A stretch of 64,000 nucleotides of DNA from Branchiostoma floridae (GCF_000003815.2 NC_049979.1:12624766-12688765), one strand, 5' to 3'. Numbered from the stretch's first letter, positions 1 through 25,817 are shown. Translations and numbers: made by a program. Notes: a model not told the origin generated them from the letters alone.

Positions 1-93
1 ACGCTCAGGTCAGATAGCTAAAGATTTGTGAACCAAATTCTGGTGAGAGAACATTTTTGAATAAGAGAACAGTTTAATTTTTCAACATGTTAA

Positions 94-13768
<13,675 letters not shown>

Positions 13769-15330
13769 AGGATTCTTGGTGTAGACAGTAGTGTACAGAA
13801 TGGAGGTGTGCAATGGCTTTGATTTCAAGTGCCATACATTGATTGATACATCTGTGTAATTACATGTAACTAAAGAAAATCTCAGCAAAGCTATCACCAA
13901 GTCATTTTCTGTATAGATTGATGGATGGTAAAAAAAATAGTGAATTGTAGAACTTAAGAGATGTATAGGAAAGCAGGTTTTATAGGTGTTTTGTATTGTA
14001 CTGTCTGGAACTGTCCAGTCTTTGAATTTTGCTCCTTATATAAAGTTGTATGATACTTTATCATGTTTTTAAACGGATTGTAGACGGCAACTATTGATTT
14101 TAGTTTCTTTTTATTTTGAATTGTTTTCAAGGAAAACTCATTTTATATCCTCTTTGCTTTCTCAGCTTTGAGGTGCCTGTCCTTATTTTCTTTGAGTTAC
14201 ATTCAGTATTACTACATGATAGTGTACTTAACAGGGCAATTGGATACACACTTTGAGAAGGATGATTTTATCATATTACCAAACAAGCGATATGGATAAA
14301 GCAGCAACTAGTCATGTTACATGGAACTCCTGAATGTTGTTCAATACTGGAACTGTTCTGATCTTAGTCACAGGGTTCCTCCTTCACAGGTCCTTAGAGA
14401 AGGTTAATGTGGCAGCGGGACAATAATGATTAATATAAGATAATATAAATATTCCTTAACAGAGATACATGTACATAGGTTCATTGGCACCAGCATTCCA
14501 ACATGGTCTTTTGCTTTGTTAATGTAAAGGACATTTGGCCCCTTTGACATGTAATGCCCACTGTGTTGCCCACTGATGTGGGTTCTTCTGTAAACATAAC
14601 CACATATTGATAATTGTCATGATGTTGAAATATTTGTTAATGCTCACTTGTTGCCTTCTGCACCAATCAGAAGAAGGAGTAAGGTTCAAGGGCAGGAGGA
14701 CTACTGGGCCATTAAACCCAGGACTAATGTGGCAATGATTCATCTGGGCTCTTCTGGCCCAAACACTTTTCCAATGGGGTCTGTAAATATTCAGTATGTT
14801 TTCAATGTCTGCAGTATAAGTTATCATCATCCTGCCAAGAAGAAGAAGAAGAAGTAGAACATGGAGTTTGTAAATTGTTCTGTGATTGAAACCAGTGGGA
14901 AATATTGAGTGGAATTGAATGACAACTGACCAGCCTCAGTACCACACTCTACAACACCCTGCTGTGAATGTTAGTTTAGCTTCACTACTGTTTATAAGTA
15001 CAATGTAAATTGATGTATAGATAGATTACAAGCATGTGGTAGTTATCTGCTTTGAAATGGCTGTAAAAGAAAGAAAGCTTTGTGACCTGTATTAATCCTG
15101 TCCCAACAATAGGTACCGGTATGGATGTCTTGTGTGTAGATAAAGCATGTTAGGGAAGTGGTACTGAGGAAGGCCAGGATAAGTTGTGTTATCCATCAGA
15201 AAAAGCTGATGCAGTCACTAGTAGGATGGAAGTCTGGTTCTGTAACCAACCAGTATGTAAAATGCTGCTGTAATTGTAGAAATTTTAATGGTGCTGTTGT
15301 GAGTGGAATAAATCCTATATTTTGCATTAA
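13769..15330 (+). other. HEATR5: HEATR5 3' UTR (inferred) with poly(A) signal at 15307-15312
   Basis: The stretch after the HEATR5 stop has no long open frame and is AT-rich. It contains a short GAA-type microsatellite near 14838-14856. The first canonical AATAAA I found is at 15307-15312, in a T-rich context, so the mRNA could end near 15330. The end point is an inference; shorter transcripts are possible. Confidence 0.45.
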
Positions 15331-15879
15331 AGATGATGTAAAAGCAGGCATTGAATCCTCTTTTTTGTATTTTCATTTGCCGAGTGGCACTCTTTTCACA
15401 GGTGGCTATTCAGTTGTTCTAAGACACCTACGACCTTGGACGGTTAACTCTGAAATTAGGCAGTAACTACGATAACCGTTGTTTTAAGGACACGACCTAT
15501 ATTTCATATAACGTTACATCCAGAATAGTGTTAATGTCACTCACTCAGTTCATGTTGACATTTTCACTATATCTTTCTGTTGATCCTTGATCCGGCAGGC
15601 CTATCCCAACCAAAGCACCACCATGCTGATAGATTTCTCTCCTGTGAAGGGACATCTATTCTCAGTGTTCACACAAGCAAACGAAACCATCAAGTTGGAC
15701 ACATCTGGAAAGGCACGACAGAGTCCATTTCCTTATTGTTAAACATTTGTATGTAAATGATGGCGTCAACCTCTTAAAGTCCCAAGGAGTCTACACACAT
15801 AACGTTACACAGGACAATTCCGCAATTTGTCGTGCCAACCTCAGGGTTAGGGGTTCAATTCTTATCCAACATTACAGCA

Positions 15880-16053
15880 CATCACATCACATTCACTCAC
15901 TCCTCTCATCCTCAAGGCTGTGTTGCCAGGTCTCCCTCTCGACTTCCTTCCCTGCGGTGTCCACCTTGGTGAAGTTCTTGTTAGGTTATCAGCCGCCATA
16001 TGGCAGATGTGATCTAACCACCCCCATCTGCCTTTCTCAATTTCTTGGTCGAC
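15880..16053 (-). mobile_element. LINE reverse-transcriptase C-terminal relic
   Basis: Read on the minus strand from 16053 downward, about 55 codons without a stop spell the C-terminal signature of endonuclease/reverse-transcriptase LINEs. GRWGWLDHI is followed by an R/K-rich TP motif, RWTPQGRKSRGRP. Intact elements usually have a W-G-W-L-G-H block, then a W-T-P-x-G-K-R-x-R-G-R-P block, then TTWRR; here the last block has decayed to GNTALRM. No upstream polymerase domain can be followed, so this is a 5'-truncated or decayed copy. The clade is not determinable from this fragment. Confidence 0.72.
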
Positions 16054-16142
16054 AGGGAAAGGTTATATAATCTCATATAACGTTAATGTTAACCCCCTTG
16101 TGACCAACATACAATATTCATGGAGGTTATATTTTCAGTAGC

Positions 16143-16162
16143 GTGTGTGTGTGTGTGTGTGT
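16143..16162. repeat. (GT)10 microsatellite
   Basis: Ten GT dinucleotides lie in intergenic sequence downstream of HEATR5. Confidence 0.95.
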
Positions 16163-16242
16163 CAGTGAACATAGTATGGATGGCCTGGTTTCGTAACTTG
16201 GTGTGTTGGTGGGGTGTGACGAAAGCTGGAAATTTTTAGATT

Positions 16243-16602
16243 TGGGGGCCCCCTAGCAGCTTCCCTTGGTACTGCAGCAGAACTTTCGGTTTTGATATTG
16301 CATGTTCAGAACAAGCTCTTGTGCTTGGGAAGAAGTGGCATGAGTTTGGTCCCCCTAGCCACTTAAGGTAAGGAGTATATCTCTAGAATAAAAAATAGTA
16401 ATTAGGCAGATTGGGAGGCAAATTGCAAAATTGATGAGACTATCATAGCAGTTTTTTTCAATGTATCTCTTGTCCCAGACATCAAACGGTCTTGACATTT
16501 ACGTGGCAGGTAGCTTTCGATGTCAGGACACAGTGGGGCAGGTTTGGGCCTCCTAACAGCTAATTTTGGAACTGCAGAGGCATTTTTGTCAAAACATTCC
16601 AA
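16243..16602. repeat. Diverged direct repeats with a GGGCCCCCTAG-like core
   Basis: Similar blocks occur near 16243-16300 and 16546-16602, each running from TTTGGG through a C/T-rich core, CTA(G/A)CAGCT, then GG(T/A)ACTGCAG, and on to a T-rich segment. A shorter cousin starts at about 16346. This looks like an old interspersed or tandem repeat family. No coding potential is seen. Confidence 0.45.
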
Positions 16603-16682
16603 TGAGAATAAATGAAGAAAGGAACGACGGATTTCCATCATATTGGGCATGCAGGTAGGTTAGGCAAAGACGTACACAATGA

Positions 16683-16782
16683 NNNNNNNNNNNNNNNNNN
16701 NNNNNNNNNNNNNNNNNNNNNNNNNNNNNNNNNNNNNNNNNNNNNNNNNNNNNNNNNNNNNNNNNNNNNNNNNNNNNNNNNN
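16683..16782. other. Assembly gap, 100 N
   Basis: A run of exactly 100 N, the conventional size for a gap of unknown length. No duplicated sequence is evident on its flanks. Confidence 0.99.
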
Positions 16783-17697
16783 CCTCTGGTGTGCCCTGCA
16801 TGACTATATGTGTCTTCAGACCTTGATTTATCATCCTCTGCTTCATGCGCTTCTGTGCATACTGATATCGACATGGAACCCTGGAGGAACAGGTGAAATT
16901 TTACAAAGATGATTATCTAATCAATATTTATGTACATGTATCTACTGAAGCTCATGAATTTCAAGAAAAAAAGGTACCAATCTGGAAATACTGGACCTAC
17001 CAGTACAGGAGTACTGTTGCTGTAAACGATGCCATTAGGGCGTGGTAGGATCTTCTGGGATTGCCTACGGGAAATATAACACTGAAACATCAACATAAGA
17101 ATCAAGCAAAGCATAAAATATTAGCCAACCAGTTTGCAAGCTCTTGGAACATACAATGTATGCACACATGCAGCATTGATTGGCATGTTGTTTTATCATT
17201 GAATTTACTGAAATCAGAGATACATGCATAATCCCAGACAAATAAACAGAAATCTCACTGATATGATAGTCATACACATTCCAACTCAAAGAATAACAAT
17301 AACAAACAAAATAACCATCCCTCGCCAGCACTGTGTCAATGCTTTTCCAGCATATTTTTATTTGTAATCTGAATTACCATAATGTTACATACAATTGACA
17401 ATACATGTACTTACTTGTCCACAAGAAATATGCAAATCCTCCCACGGCTCCTCCTCCCATCCCGTACAGGAAAGAGTTTCGTGCACAGGGAGTGTTCTGT
17501 ATGAAATGCTTTGGACCCTGCATCAAAGAGTTACAGTGAGGCAGTCATCTTCAAATGAGCTAAATCATGATACATGTATTTTACTAAGTATGATGGCTGA
17601 TAAAAATGTAAGGTGGGCTTTGCTAAATTTTCTTTTATTTTCAGCCAAGCACACCAGATCACCCCTATTCTTAGTGGTAAGGCCATGTTGATTTGAT
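16783..17697. other. Intergenic, no gene seen
   Basis: AT-rich sequence between the gap and the next MITE. It has no exon-like open frames with splice signals and no recognisable protein similarity. Confidence 0.5.
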
Positions 17698-17894
17698 TAC
17701 TGTAAATGAAGAAACTTTCGAGGCAGTTTTTTTGCGGTGGCCACTTCACCGTGGACTTAACCACCTGGAACATTTGTCCATGGCAGCAAAAGATTACAGT
17801 GCATGGTGCTACCATGAACTTAAAACCAAAGCGAAAGGTCCTTTTCCCGCTACCGCAAAATTAAATCCCCACGAACTTAAATGCATTTACAGTA
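17698..17894. mobile_element. Short MITE with TACTGTAAATG terminal inverted repeats
   Basis: The left end reads TACTGTAAATGAA (17698-17710) and the right end is its near-complement, GCATTTACAGTA (17883-17894), giving an element of about 197 bp. The interior has the word-like blocks GCGGTGGCCACTTCACCG and CACGAACTTAA that are common in this type of invertebrate element. No clear target-site duplication was found, so the superfamily is not assigned. Confidence 0.65.
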
Positions 17895-18621
17895 CATGGA
17901 TGCATCAATTTTCCAGTTTCCAAACAAAAAAAATTCAATTTAAAGATATATAAAATACCAATGTCAATTCCATCAAGAAGATAAGAAAGAACAAAAATGA
18001 AAAATCTATTGTTTCATACTCAACACTCCATTTGCTCTTCTGTTCAACCTTCCTGACCACTTTAATAGATTTCATGATGGAGGCAACTTTTTTGGGGGGG
18101 CAAATTATCTTTTATTTGCACGCTCGCATTGGTTTGGGGTTCCCAGAGGATGTCATCCATATAATCAAATCAACATGGCCTAAAGTGTGTTGGGTTCCTT
18201 CATCAGCAGGTTGGAGGCTTGAGGCTTCTGCCTGAAGTTCCTATGACCACATACATGTTCACAGGGCCGCCCCAACCAGTGGTGCTGAGGGTGCCCAGAT
18301 GTTTTGAAGATTAAATGTTTAATACATAAACAAACAAACAAACATATTATAATATAATATAATATTATATTGATGTTTCAAAATAATAGGAAAGAATGGG
18401 TGTCACTAATTTATTATGCTATGAATTTGGTTGGTTCTATGGTTCCAATTAAATACCTGTAATATTATAACAGTTAACGTTAGTGTGAGATGTAACGTTA
18501 ACGTTAGTGTAAGATGACGGTGACTGAATGTCGGATAACACTGGTAACGTTTACAGTGGTAACTGAATAGTTAGAGTATAAAAGACCTGTTTCTTCCAGA
18601 TCACTTCAGTGTCACTGACCA

Positions 18622-18697
18622 AGGGGTTGGCGGAAACGGCTGCCCGGTCGGTCGGCGGAAACCCCTGCCCGGTCCGGTCCGGAGGTTGGTTTGGGGG
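18622..18697 (+). repeat. Left arm of GC-rich 76-bp inverted repeat pair
   Basis: This segment is the reverse complement of 19823-19898 with one mismatch in 76 positions. It is very GC-rich in an AT-rich neighbourhood. It contains its own short duplications: CGGAAAC before CTGCCCGGTC twice, and the doublets GGTCGGTCGG and GGTCCGGTCC. The two arms enclose 1125 bp with no gene. Confidence 0.93.
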
Positions 18698-19822
18698 GGT
18701 TTAGAGTATTGCATGCAGCAGAGTAAGGTATCTAGTGCAGCTGCGTCTCCTTGCAGCAGAAAGTGTTGTAATCTCAATATCAAACATACACTCATCGTAG
18801 AATAAACGTATACAAAACCGTGTCGGGGTTTTGGTTGGAAAACGGCTGGTAGTATTCTGTATCTAAATTACGACGAGCGTAATCGTGTACATGCTGTAAA
18901 TCCGATCGTGATTACGGGGCGCTATCACGTGGAGAGCGGTCGGTAATATTAATAATATTCATCTTTTGAATACCGTGTAGACGGAATATTAATGAGAACA
19001 TAATTAATCATTAATCAAACAGCCTGAAACTGCAATTCTTTGATTGATCACGATACTATTTTCTCACATGACGGAAATGAAGATACCGGTAATAAAGATT
19101 TAACAAATGTGTTCGTGGCCAAAGCACTAAAAAGTCAGCAGAATCGCCTCCAGTCTCAGGGCGGCCCAAATAACACCGCGATAAACAACGTGGCCATGGT
19201 TGGCTCGAGAATTTTTTTTAATTAGCAATTAATTTCATTAACACGAATGACTCATACTCTGATCAATGCCCACATCATATTTGTCTAAAGCTATTCCGAA
19301 GAGCAAGTAATGATAAAGTTTACTACCGTTCCCTATTAGAAGCGCCTCATGTCACACATATCCACGTGTCTACACACGCTGCGTATTTCGGGGTCAACGA
19401 CCTAATGTGCGCCGCATGGAATGCCGAAAACCTTCGATGAATTTTAATCATTTAATTGTAATTACACAACCCAATCAATCCAACATACAGTTTTCTTGTT
19501 TCAGAGTATATAGATACAAAACTAGTGTTGGGGACAACATTTTCGAAATTAACAAAATCAAGGCGCTAATCAGTTCTTACGGTGAGGACACGCGGCTCGT
19601 TATCGACCTTATAAACGTTAATGAGCTGGCATCAACGAAATCTGGTGTTTACCGTAAACGTGTATAAGATCGAAATTACGCCGCTATTACGGTAATTACG
19701 GTAATGTTTACGATATTAGTGCTACTGTTGAACGTAGGGTCAGCCTACACGAGAAATGCACCTGAATTACTGTTGCGACAGCATTGCTTAGCCATGTTGT
19801 TTACATTTGGTACACTCATAAG
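18698..19822. other. 1125-bp spacer inside the inverted repeat, no gene seen
   Basis: AT-rich, with several CpG-containing words such as GTAATTACGGTAAT near 19690 and a run of ATTAAT words near 18985-19015. No open frame here resembles a transposase. If the two arms are terminal repeats, this would be the body of a non-autonomous element. Confidence 0.5.
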
Positions 19823-19898
19823 CCCCCAAACCAACCTCCGGACCGGACCGGGCAGCGGTTTCCGCCGACCGACCGGGCAGCCGTTTCCGCCAACCCCT
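19823..19898 (-). repeat. Right arm of GC-rich 76-bp inverted repeat pair
   Basis: Reverse complement of 18622-18697 with 75 of 76 positions identical. The similarity stops abruptly at both ends: G versus C next to the spacer, and C versus A outside. The match therefore has defined borders, as expected for terminal inverted repeats or for two insertions of one short element. Confidence 0.93.
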
Positions 19899-20007
19899 GA
19901 CCAAGGACCTCCTTGCACTGACGAAGGATAGTGGATTCTATCCAAAACGTCTGACCGTTTCCAAAACCATATCCAGTTGCTTGAGTAAATACTTTTTGGT
20001 GTATCTT

Positions 20008-20040
20008 ATCAAGGAGGTTGAAAAAAGGAACCTCCTTGAT
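20008..20040. repeat. Perfect 12-bp hairpin
   Basis: ATCAAGGAGGTT (20008-20019) and its exact complement (20029-20040) are separated by 9 nt. It lies 110 bp after the right arm of the large inverted repeat. It is probably a fragment of a foldback element rather than a terminator, since no gene ends here. Confidence 0.8.
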
Positions 20041-20253
20041 CTTATTACCTGGATGTCTAACCTACATCGACGTATTCAAACAGTGGTAACGTTATGTTGT
20101 TAAATCACTCACCCATGTGTTCTCGCTATCGGCTGCCATCTTTCACCAATAATTTGCTTGCAGCTTTTGAGTCTTTGACGCAGATATTCAGTCACAGATC
20201 TATCTCAGATCTCAACTTGTGTAAAACACACGAGTCGACTTCCTGCTTACGTA

Positions 20254-20285
20254 AGGTCAATAGAGGTCACACAGGTCAAAGGTCA
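20254..20285 (+). promoter_or_regulatory. Four direct AGGTCA half-sites (DR4-DR3-DR1) before CCDC97
   Basis: Exact AGGTCA hexamers occur at 20254-20259, 20264-20269, 20273-20278 and 20280-20285, all on the + strand, with spacers of 4, 3 and 1 nt. The last one ends 11 nt before the CCDC97 ATG. AGGTCA direct repeats are the classic half-sites of nuclear receptors; DR1, DR3 and DR4 spacings are used by different RXR partners. Function here is inferred, not shown. Confidence 0.6.
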
Positions 20286-20296
20286 GTACTTCCAAC

Positions 20297-22599
20297 ATGG
20301 CGTCGGTGAGCGAACTTGGCCGAGATGCAGGTGGTTGTGATGCAATATATCAGTTATTAAAGCACATGGGCATGTAATATTGTGTTACCTTAAAATTTAT
20401 TTGATTTGAGAAACCATAGAACAGCATATATAGCCCACAAAATCTACTGTTTGTGAATTGAAATGGGTCAAAGTCATTTATGATGTCAGCATGAACTCAA
20501 ATAGCTTTAATGATGTGCAATTCACACAAAGCTATCGATGTCTTCATATCAAATTCACAATCGAAATTAGTGATGGTCTGTTACAACGTCTTTGTATGTG
20601 TCTAAGACTCTAACTAAAGGAGCTTTTGAGTTACTACCGGAAAAAGGACCTTTTGACTAGAATCACAACAGTGTGACTGTGAGTGTGAGCATCATTTCTG
20701 TGCCTGACACCATTGTTAAGGTACTTCCTAAATACCAAATATTGGCTGACTGGACTAAAAACTCTCCAGAAGTGATTCAGCATGTTTTAGCCATGAAACA
20801 CTGAGTCGGTGAGAAGTATCATCTCTTCTAGACAGTTCAACATACGCATGTGCTAACACTCAGATTTGCTGTTCTCCTCAGACATGGAAGTAGGACCTTT
20901 AGAGGCTCAGGGCGCCACAGCAGGCTCAAGTGCATGCCTCCCCAGCGGAGCAGACCCTCTGGTCGAGAACATGATCAGGAGGATTGCAGACAGTGAGGCA
21001 CGGATTAAGAACCAGTCGCGTGATGAGCCAGACCTCACCACTCAGCAGAAGATGGACATTGTGCGAGACATCCTGGAAAAGTCTCACCTGACTTTCCTGG
21101 AGAGGTTCTGGAAGTACCTGGCAGAAGAGGATCTGGAGTATTTCCAGAGGATGCAGAACTGTTATGAACTGGACTTCTACATGAAGGAGATAAGGAAAAG
21201 GTTGGACAATGCCAAGAAAAAGACTGGGGTGAAAAACAGAAGGTATGAAGCCATGCAGAGAATGCTGCAGGATGGGTCCTACTTTAGTGAGGAGGAGATG
21301 AGACAGAGAGACCCACTGCTGTATGAACAGCACATCGGACAGTTCCTGGACCCTGAAGAGAAGAACGAGAGGCCAGCTGATCCCGACATGTCGTTATCAC
21401 AACTGATCATGGGACAGATAGAGGAGAAGATAATCGAGAGCAAGCTTGCCTGGCAGTTGGAAAGGGAGGATGACATGTTTGAGGAGGAGGAGGATAGTGA
21501 GGAGGAAGAGGAAGATCAGGAAGACAATGGTCAGTAATCAATATGCCTTGGAATGTTCCTCTTCAAATAAGGGTTAAGTTATTCAATTTTACAGGTCTCC
21601 AGGTGGTAGCTATCAAAAAGTTCATGTATATTTGAAATGAAAACAATGTTTTTCATAAACATATGCATATGGTGTACTGTGTACATATCACATTAAATAA
21701 CATTTCATTATTTTGCATCAACAATTGTTCCTATTAGTAGATGACACACATGGAAGATAAGAATTTGTTATCCTTTGACTTGTCTGTTGTTTATGCATGA
21801 CTTGGTAGAAGATGCAGGTGGCAGTGGTGAGCAGGTCCCATCTGTGGCAGAACAGGCCATCCTGCGAGCAGAGTTCCTCCACACCATGCAGGAGAGGTTC
21901 CTTCAAGGAGACGATGAAGAATTTGACTACAGGTACAATGTACAGCCTTATGTTCTTAACACTGTTTACCATGTGTGGAAGAAAATCTTGATGGATGATA
22001 CTTATGGGTGCATTTATAATCATGTAGTTTTAATGCAGTTTCACTTTACTGTCTCCATCAATGGAATCCATATTCTTATGAAGGAAAGTTTAATGTACTA
22101 GAGCTAAAACATTGCTTTTTTTAACCAGTCAAGTTGGTTTTGTTGGAAAACATTTGGAGTTTGCATGTGCTAATCTGGAATGTCAGCAACTAATACTAGT
22201 ATATCTCTTGACACTTAACCTCTATCATTCTATGTGGAGTAACAAAAACATTTTTAAGTTTGATAATCTATCAATAGGCTTTGTTTCCATTCCTGCCTTG
22301 GCTTATTCCTGTGACAAATTGGGCCAAATATGTGGTGCTTTCATGAATTCCTGTGTTTCAGCACTGTGGATGACAATGCAGAGTATGACAATGTGGTGCT
22401 GCGTGGTCAGGATGAGGAGGAGAGGTACTTTGATGATGAAGAGCCGTGTGATGTAGAAGACATGGATGAAGATGATGGTGCTTGTGTTGTCACATCAGGG
22501 TCCAGGAGTATGGACCAGGGGACAGAAAAGGCTCAAGTAAAGGACAGAAGTGTTGAAGGTACAGAGTCACAGGAGACGGGTGATATGGATGAGAGATAA
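20297..22599 (+). CDS. CCDC97: Coiled-coil domain-containing protein 97 (CCDC97), complete
   Basis: Exons 20297-20330, 20882-21529, 21809-21932 and 22362-22599 join in phase to 347 residues. I chose the ATG at 20297 (MASVSELGRDA) because its donor (CAG|GTGGTT) joins in phase to exon 2; starting at the exon-2 ATG (20884) is the alternative. Family matches are EPDLTTQQKMDIV, LTFLERFWKYL, KNRRYEAM, SYFSEEEM, LLYEQHIGQFL, the glutamate-rich stretch (21478-21530) and near the C-terminus DEEERYFDDEEP. This is the DUF2052/CCDC97 family, a nuclear protein reported to associate with the SF3B part of the U2 snRNP. The detailed role is not settled, and human CCDC97 is of similar size (about 340 residues). 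The acidic tail (22400-22599) ends in QETGDMDER. Confidence 0.94.
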
Positions 22600-23460
22600 A
22601 AGAAGTGCTTTTTTTCTTTCAAGAGATCTTTAACTTCAAGAGTATATCACGAGTCTCTTGACCCCCATAAGGAACTGAGCAAACCTGTATATACTGGTAC
22701 ATCATTGGGAACTAAGAGCCACAGCGCGTATGATGTGTAACGTTACGTGATAGTACCTTGGATTAAAAGAATCTTATCTCTCCTGTTGGCCCCTTCATTC
22801 CTTAAGATATTTTCTTTGGTGTCAACATTACTTGGCAGTTAATTTGTTCTGTTCACAAGAAAGAGTACATGGTGATGAAGATTGCCACTTGTATGAAGTT
22901 AGTTCTTCAATGTCACTTACTACTAAGAAACTAGTGACAACATTTCAAAGATGTTCCCAAAATTTTATTCTTTTAGATGTAATATATAGTGATCCTGAAA
23001 ATGTTACATGTGACCAACCATGTCCACATGAATGCTACATTGACTACCATACAATCACTTTTTGTATACACATATCCATAGGGGAAGAAAAAAAATCACA
23101 AAGCACATCAAGTCAACACTATTACCCAGCATACCACCAGTCCACACAAGTAACGTCATATTTCTCCACAGTGACACTCATACCACACATAGCACCCTTT
23201 TAGCCTCTGAGTATTTTTTGAAAAAAAAAATTCTGGCAGATTTGGTGCCACATCATCAAAGGTGTGTTTGTGACATATTCAGCTGTTGGTAGTGTGTTGG
23301 TTCATTGCCTGTCAAGATATGAAATGTCAGTCAAACAGTGTTACAGTATTAATCATGACACTTATGGTAGAATGAGAACAGGTCACTACAAAGGTTTAAA
23401 CACATTAGATATCTGTACATCTACAAGAACCAATAAAGTATGGCTGGAGAAGTACATTGT
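22600..23460 (+). other. CCDC97: CCDC97 3' UTR (inferred), AATAAA at 23432-23437
   Basis: Non-coding sequence after the CCDC97 stop. The first AATAAA on this strand is at 23432-23437. TAACGTTA occurs near 22738. The transcript end is inferred. Confidence 0.4.
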
Positions 23461-25817
23461 ACCAGCAACGCAGAAAAACATGCCAGTTTATAACATTTTT
23501 TATACAACCATGTAAATGATGCTTTACTGATCATCCAAATTGATCATCTAAATCCAAATATTATTTCTTTTTACCCAATACTAGTATTCTATTGATGTTT
23601 TCTATCTGCATTTATATTATTTTTATCGTAGATTATGCTTTTTTTCATCCGACACAAACAAGAGTGATCAAATATGCAAATCTCCATCTTTTTAAGAATC
23701 CAGTATCCAATAATTCAGAGAACCATGAAGATAATGGGCCACAACGTCCCAACCTATTGTCCAAGCCCTCTTGGTTGCAGAACCTGAGTATTACCCATGT
23801 CAGACTGGTCTCTTGAACTGCACTATTCTGTGTGTACTTTAATATGGTACAACATTTAGCTTCATCAACCTGCTCATTCAAAATACTGAAGTAGTAATTA
23901 TGGGAATTCCATACCTCAGTTGTTATTCTGTAAGTGTCTACCATATTTCCTTTTTCATGTACAGTATTCTGTGATATTGAGTGGGTAAGAGCCTTATATT
24001 TTGAATATGACAAAAGAGTCTATTAACATGTTTCTGGTCTTCACATTATTGATTTTTCTTAGAGTGATCTAGGAAAGAAATCAGCAAACAAGAAAAACAC
24101 AAAACCCTTTCTTTTATGACTGAAAGAGCCCTATTGATACTTAGAGTAGACACATGAATAAATAATACACATACATAAACTTACAATGTTGCCTCCATGA
24201 TTGTCTACAAAAGCCATGTAACTGACAGTACCTTAGAAGACCTGACATAAATATATTGTACTTAGAATGATGCTATACAATCTATTTCTGGAAACTGAAC
24301 AAATGACAGAAATCATTCCCTTCAGTAGAGATCTTAGCACATGTGTAGTAATCCTCTCATTTCCCTCTTTTTATCCAACAAATTACTGTCAAGATTCTTG
24401 CATGACTTCCACAAGTGTTGTATGACTGGCATGAGATTTACTTTCCAATGATCTGTGAAAGTACGGATTTTTATATGATAAAGTGTTGGTTAAATCCTTC
24501 TTATCATTGGCTGATCAGTCTTTGTACTGAAACTGTGAAAGTCTTAATTATCCCCTGTTTGGGTTCTTCATAGCTTTCGCAGTGACCTCATACTGCACAT
24601 TCACCACACACAAACTTCTGTTTTGCCTTCCACTGTTACTGTTTCAATAACAAGCTTAAACATACCCCAAACTCTTGATTTTCACATTGCCAGGAAATCT
24701 AAGTGCTGTGAACTTGAAATGAATTTACAGTTGATAGTTTGATTTTTATCAATATGAATGAACTGGGGTGGGAGCAAACCTTGACTTCTAGCCATTCACT
24801 GCATTGTATAAACAGAAGCACAGTCTTTAAATTCTCAGTTTGTTTACAGTTACATGTAGTTTTTTTCCCCATAGTCTGTTTTGGCTCTTTCATAAATTGC
24901 GAAGTTGTTATGTAAACAACATCAACACAAAGAGCCTTGCTACAATACCGATTAGCCCCTTGGAGAAAGGTAGAAATTCTACTTGACCTTAGAGAAGACT
25001 TACGCTTATTGTACATTAGTGTTGTCATAAGTTACTACCTGAAATGTCCTTATTAAGTGGACTTATTGAACCCTGTGAGGAGGTAAGAGGTCATTAGAGT
25101 CAAACCTTAGAAAATTTGCCAGTTGTTAGTTACAAAGTAGGAGGTAAGCCTGAACTCTTGCCATAGGTATGATCTTAAGAGGCAAGAACAAAGAACACAA
25201 CTTCAGCTACAATGTTTAAATTACATCTTCTGCCGCAACTTCTGATCAAATTACAAAGAGTGGTTAAGATGTTTTGGCTGGAAGTATGTCTTCGGAGGCT
25301 TCAAGCTGACACCTATCAATGTTAGCTAGATGGTAATGACCAAGATGCACAATGCAACTTTTTTCATCATATAAACCATTCAATCAATCACTCAAACCTC
25401 CAATTAACTCGAATTATGAAATTTGTGTTACAGCCAAATTTACACAGATTTGTGTTACAGCCAAATTTACACAGTAAGATGTGATAAATGGCAGCAGTTG
25501 AATTCAAAGACTAGTATAAGTAGTAGTAAATCAAAATGTGGAAGTAACACTGATTAATTATCAGTTTAAAGCCATGGTTGTGAGAAGTTTATCAGTGGCA
25601 GGTGCAGACACTGTTCTGAAGCACAGCCAGTTCATCTGAGAAAGGAAATGTATTTCTGAATTAGAATGCAGACTTCTGGGGACTGAAATGATGTCCTGAC
25701 CCTAACAAAGAATCATCCCTGTTGGTTCTGTCCAACTTCTTTTGAATGCCTAAATGAGAGCTGCAAGGGAGGGTTCCTTTGGCAGGAGTTCAGGCCACCT
25801 GAGGGTCGACCCAGCTA
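23461..25817. other. Convergent intergenic region between CCDC97 and DESI2, no gene seen
   Basis: AT-rich sequence between the ends of two genes transcribed toward each other; the right part probably holds the DESI2 3' UTR. I found no clear TTTATT (minus-strand poly(A) signal) close to the DESI2 stop. The open frames here lack splice context or family resemblance. Confidence 0.4.
25421..25474. repeat. Exact 27-bp tandem duplication
   Basis: The 27-bp unit at 25421-25447 (ATTTGTGTTACAGCC through TTACACAG) is repeated without change at 25448-25474. It probably lies in the DESI2 3' UTR or intergenic DNA. Exact identity suggests a recent duplication. Confidence 0.9.

Noticed and set aside
16683-16912. 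Open frames that run through N gaps (also at 46538 and 62347-63042)
   Set aside because: They consist mostly of undetermined bases and are artefacts of the gaps.
18601-19945. Two open frames sharing the peptide QTNLRTGPG and GFRRPTGQPFPPTP
   Set aside because: They share the peptide only because they read through the two arms of the inverted DNA repeat. No start, splice or domain evidence supports coding.
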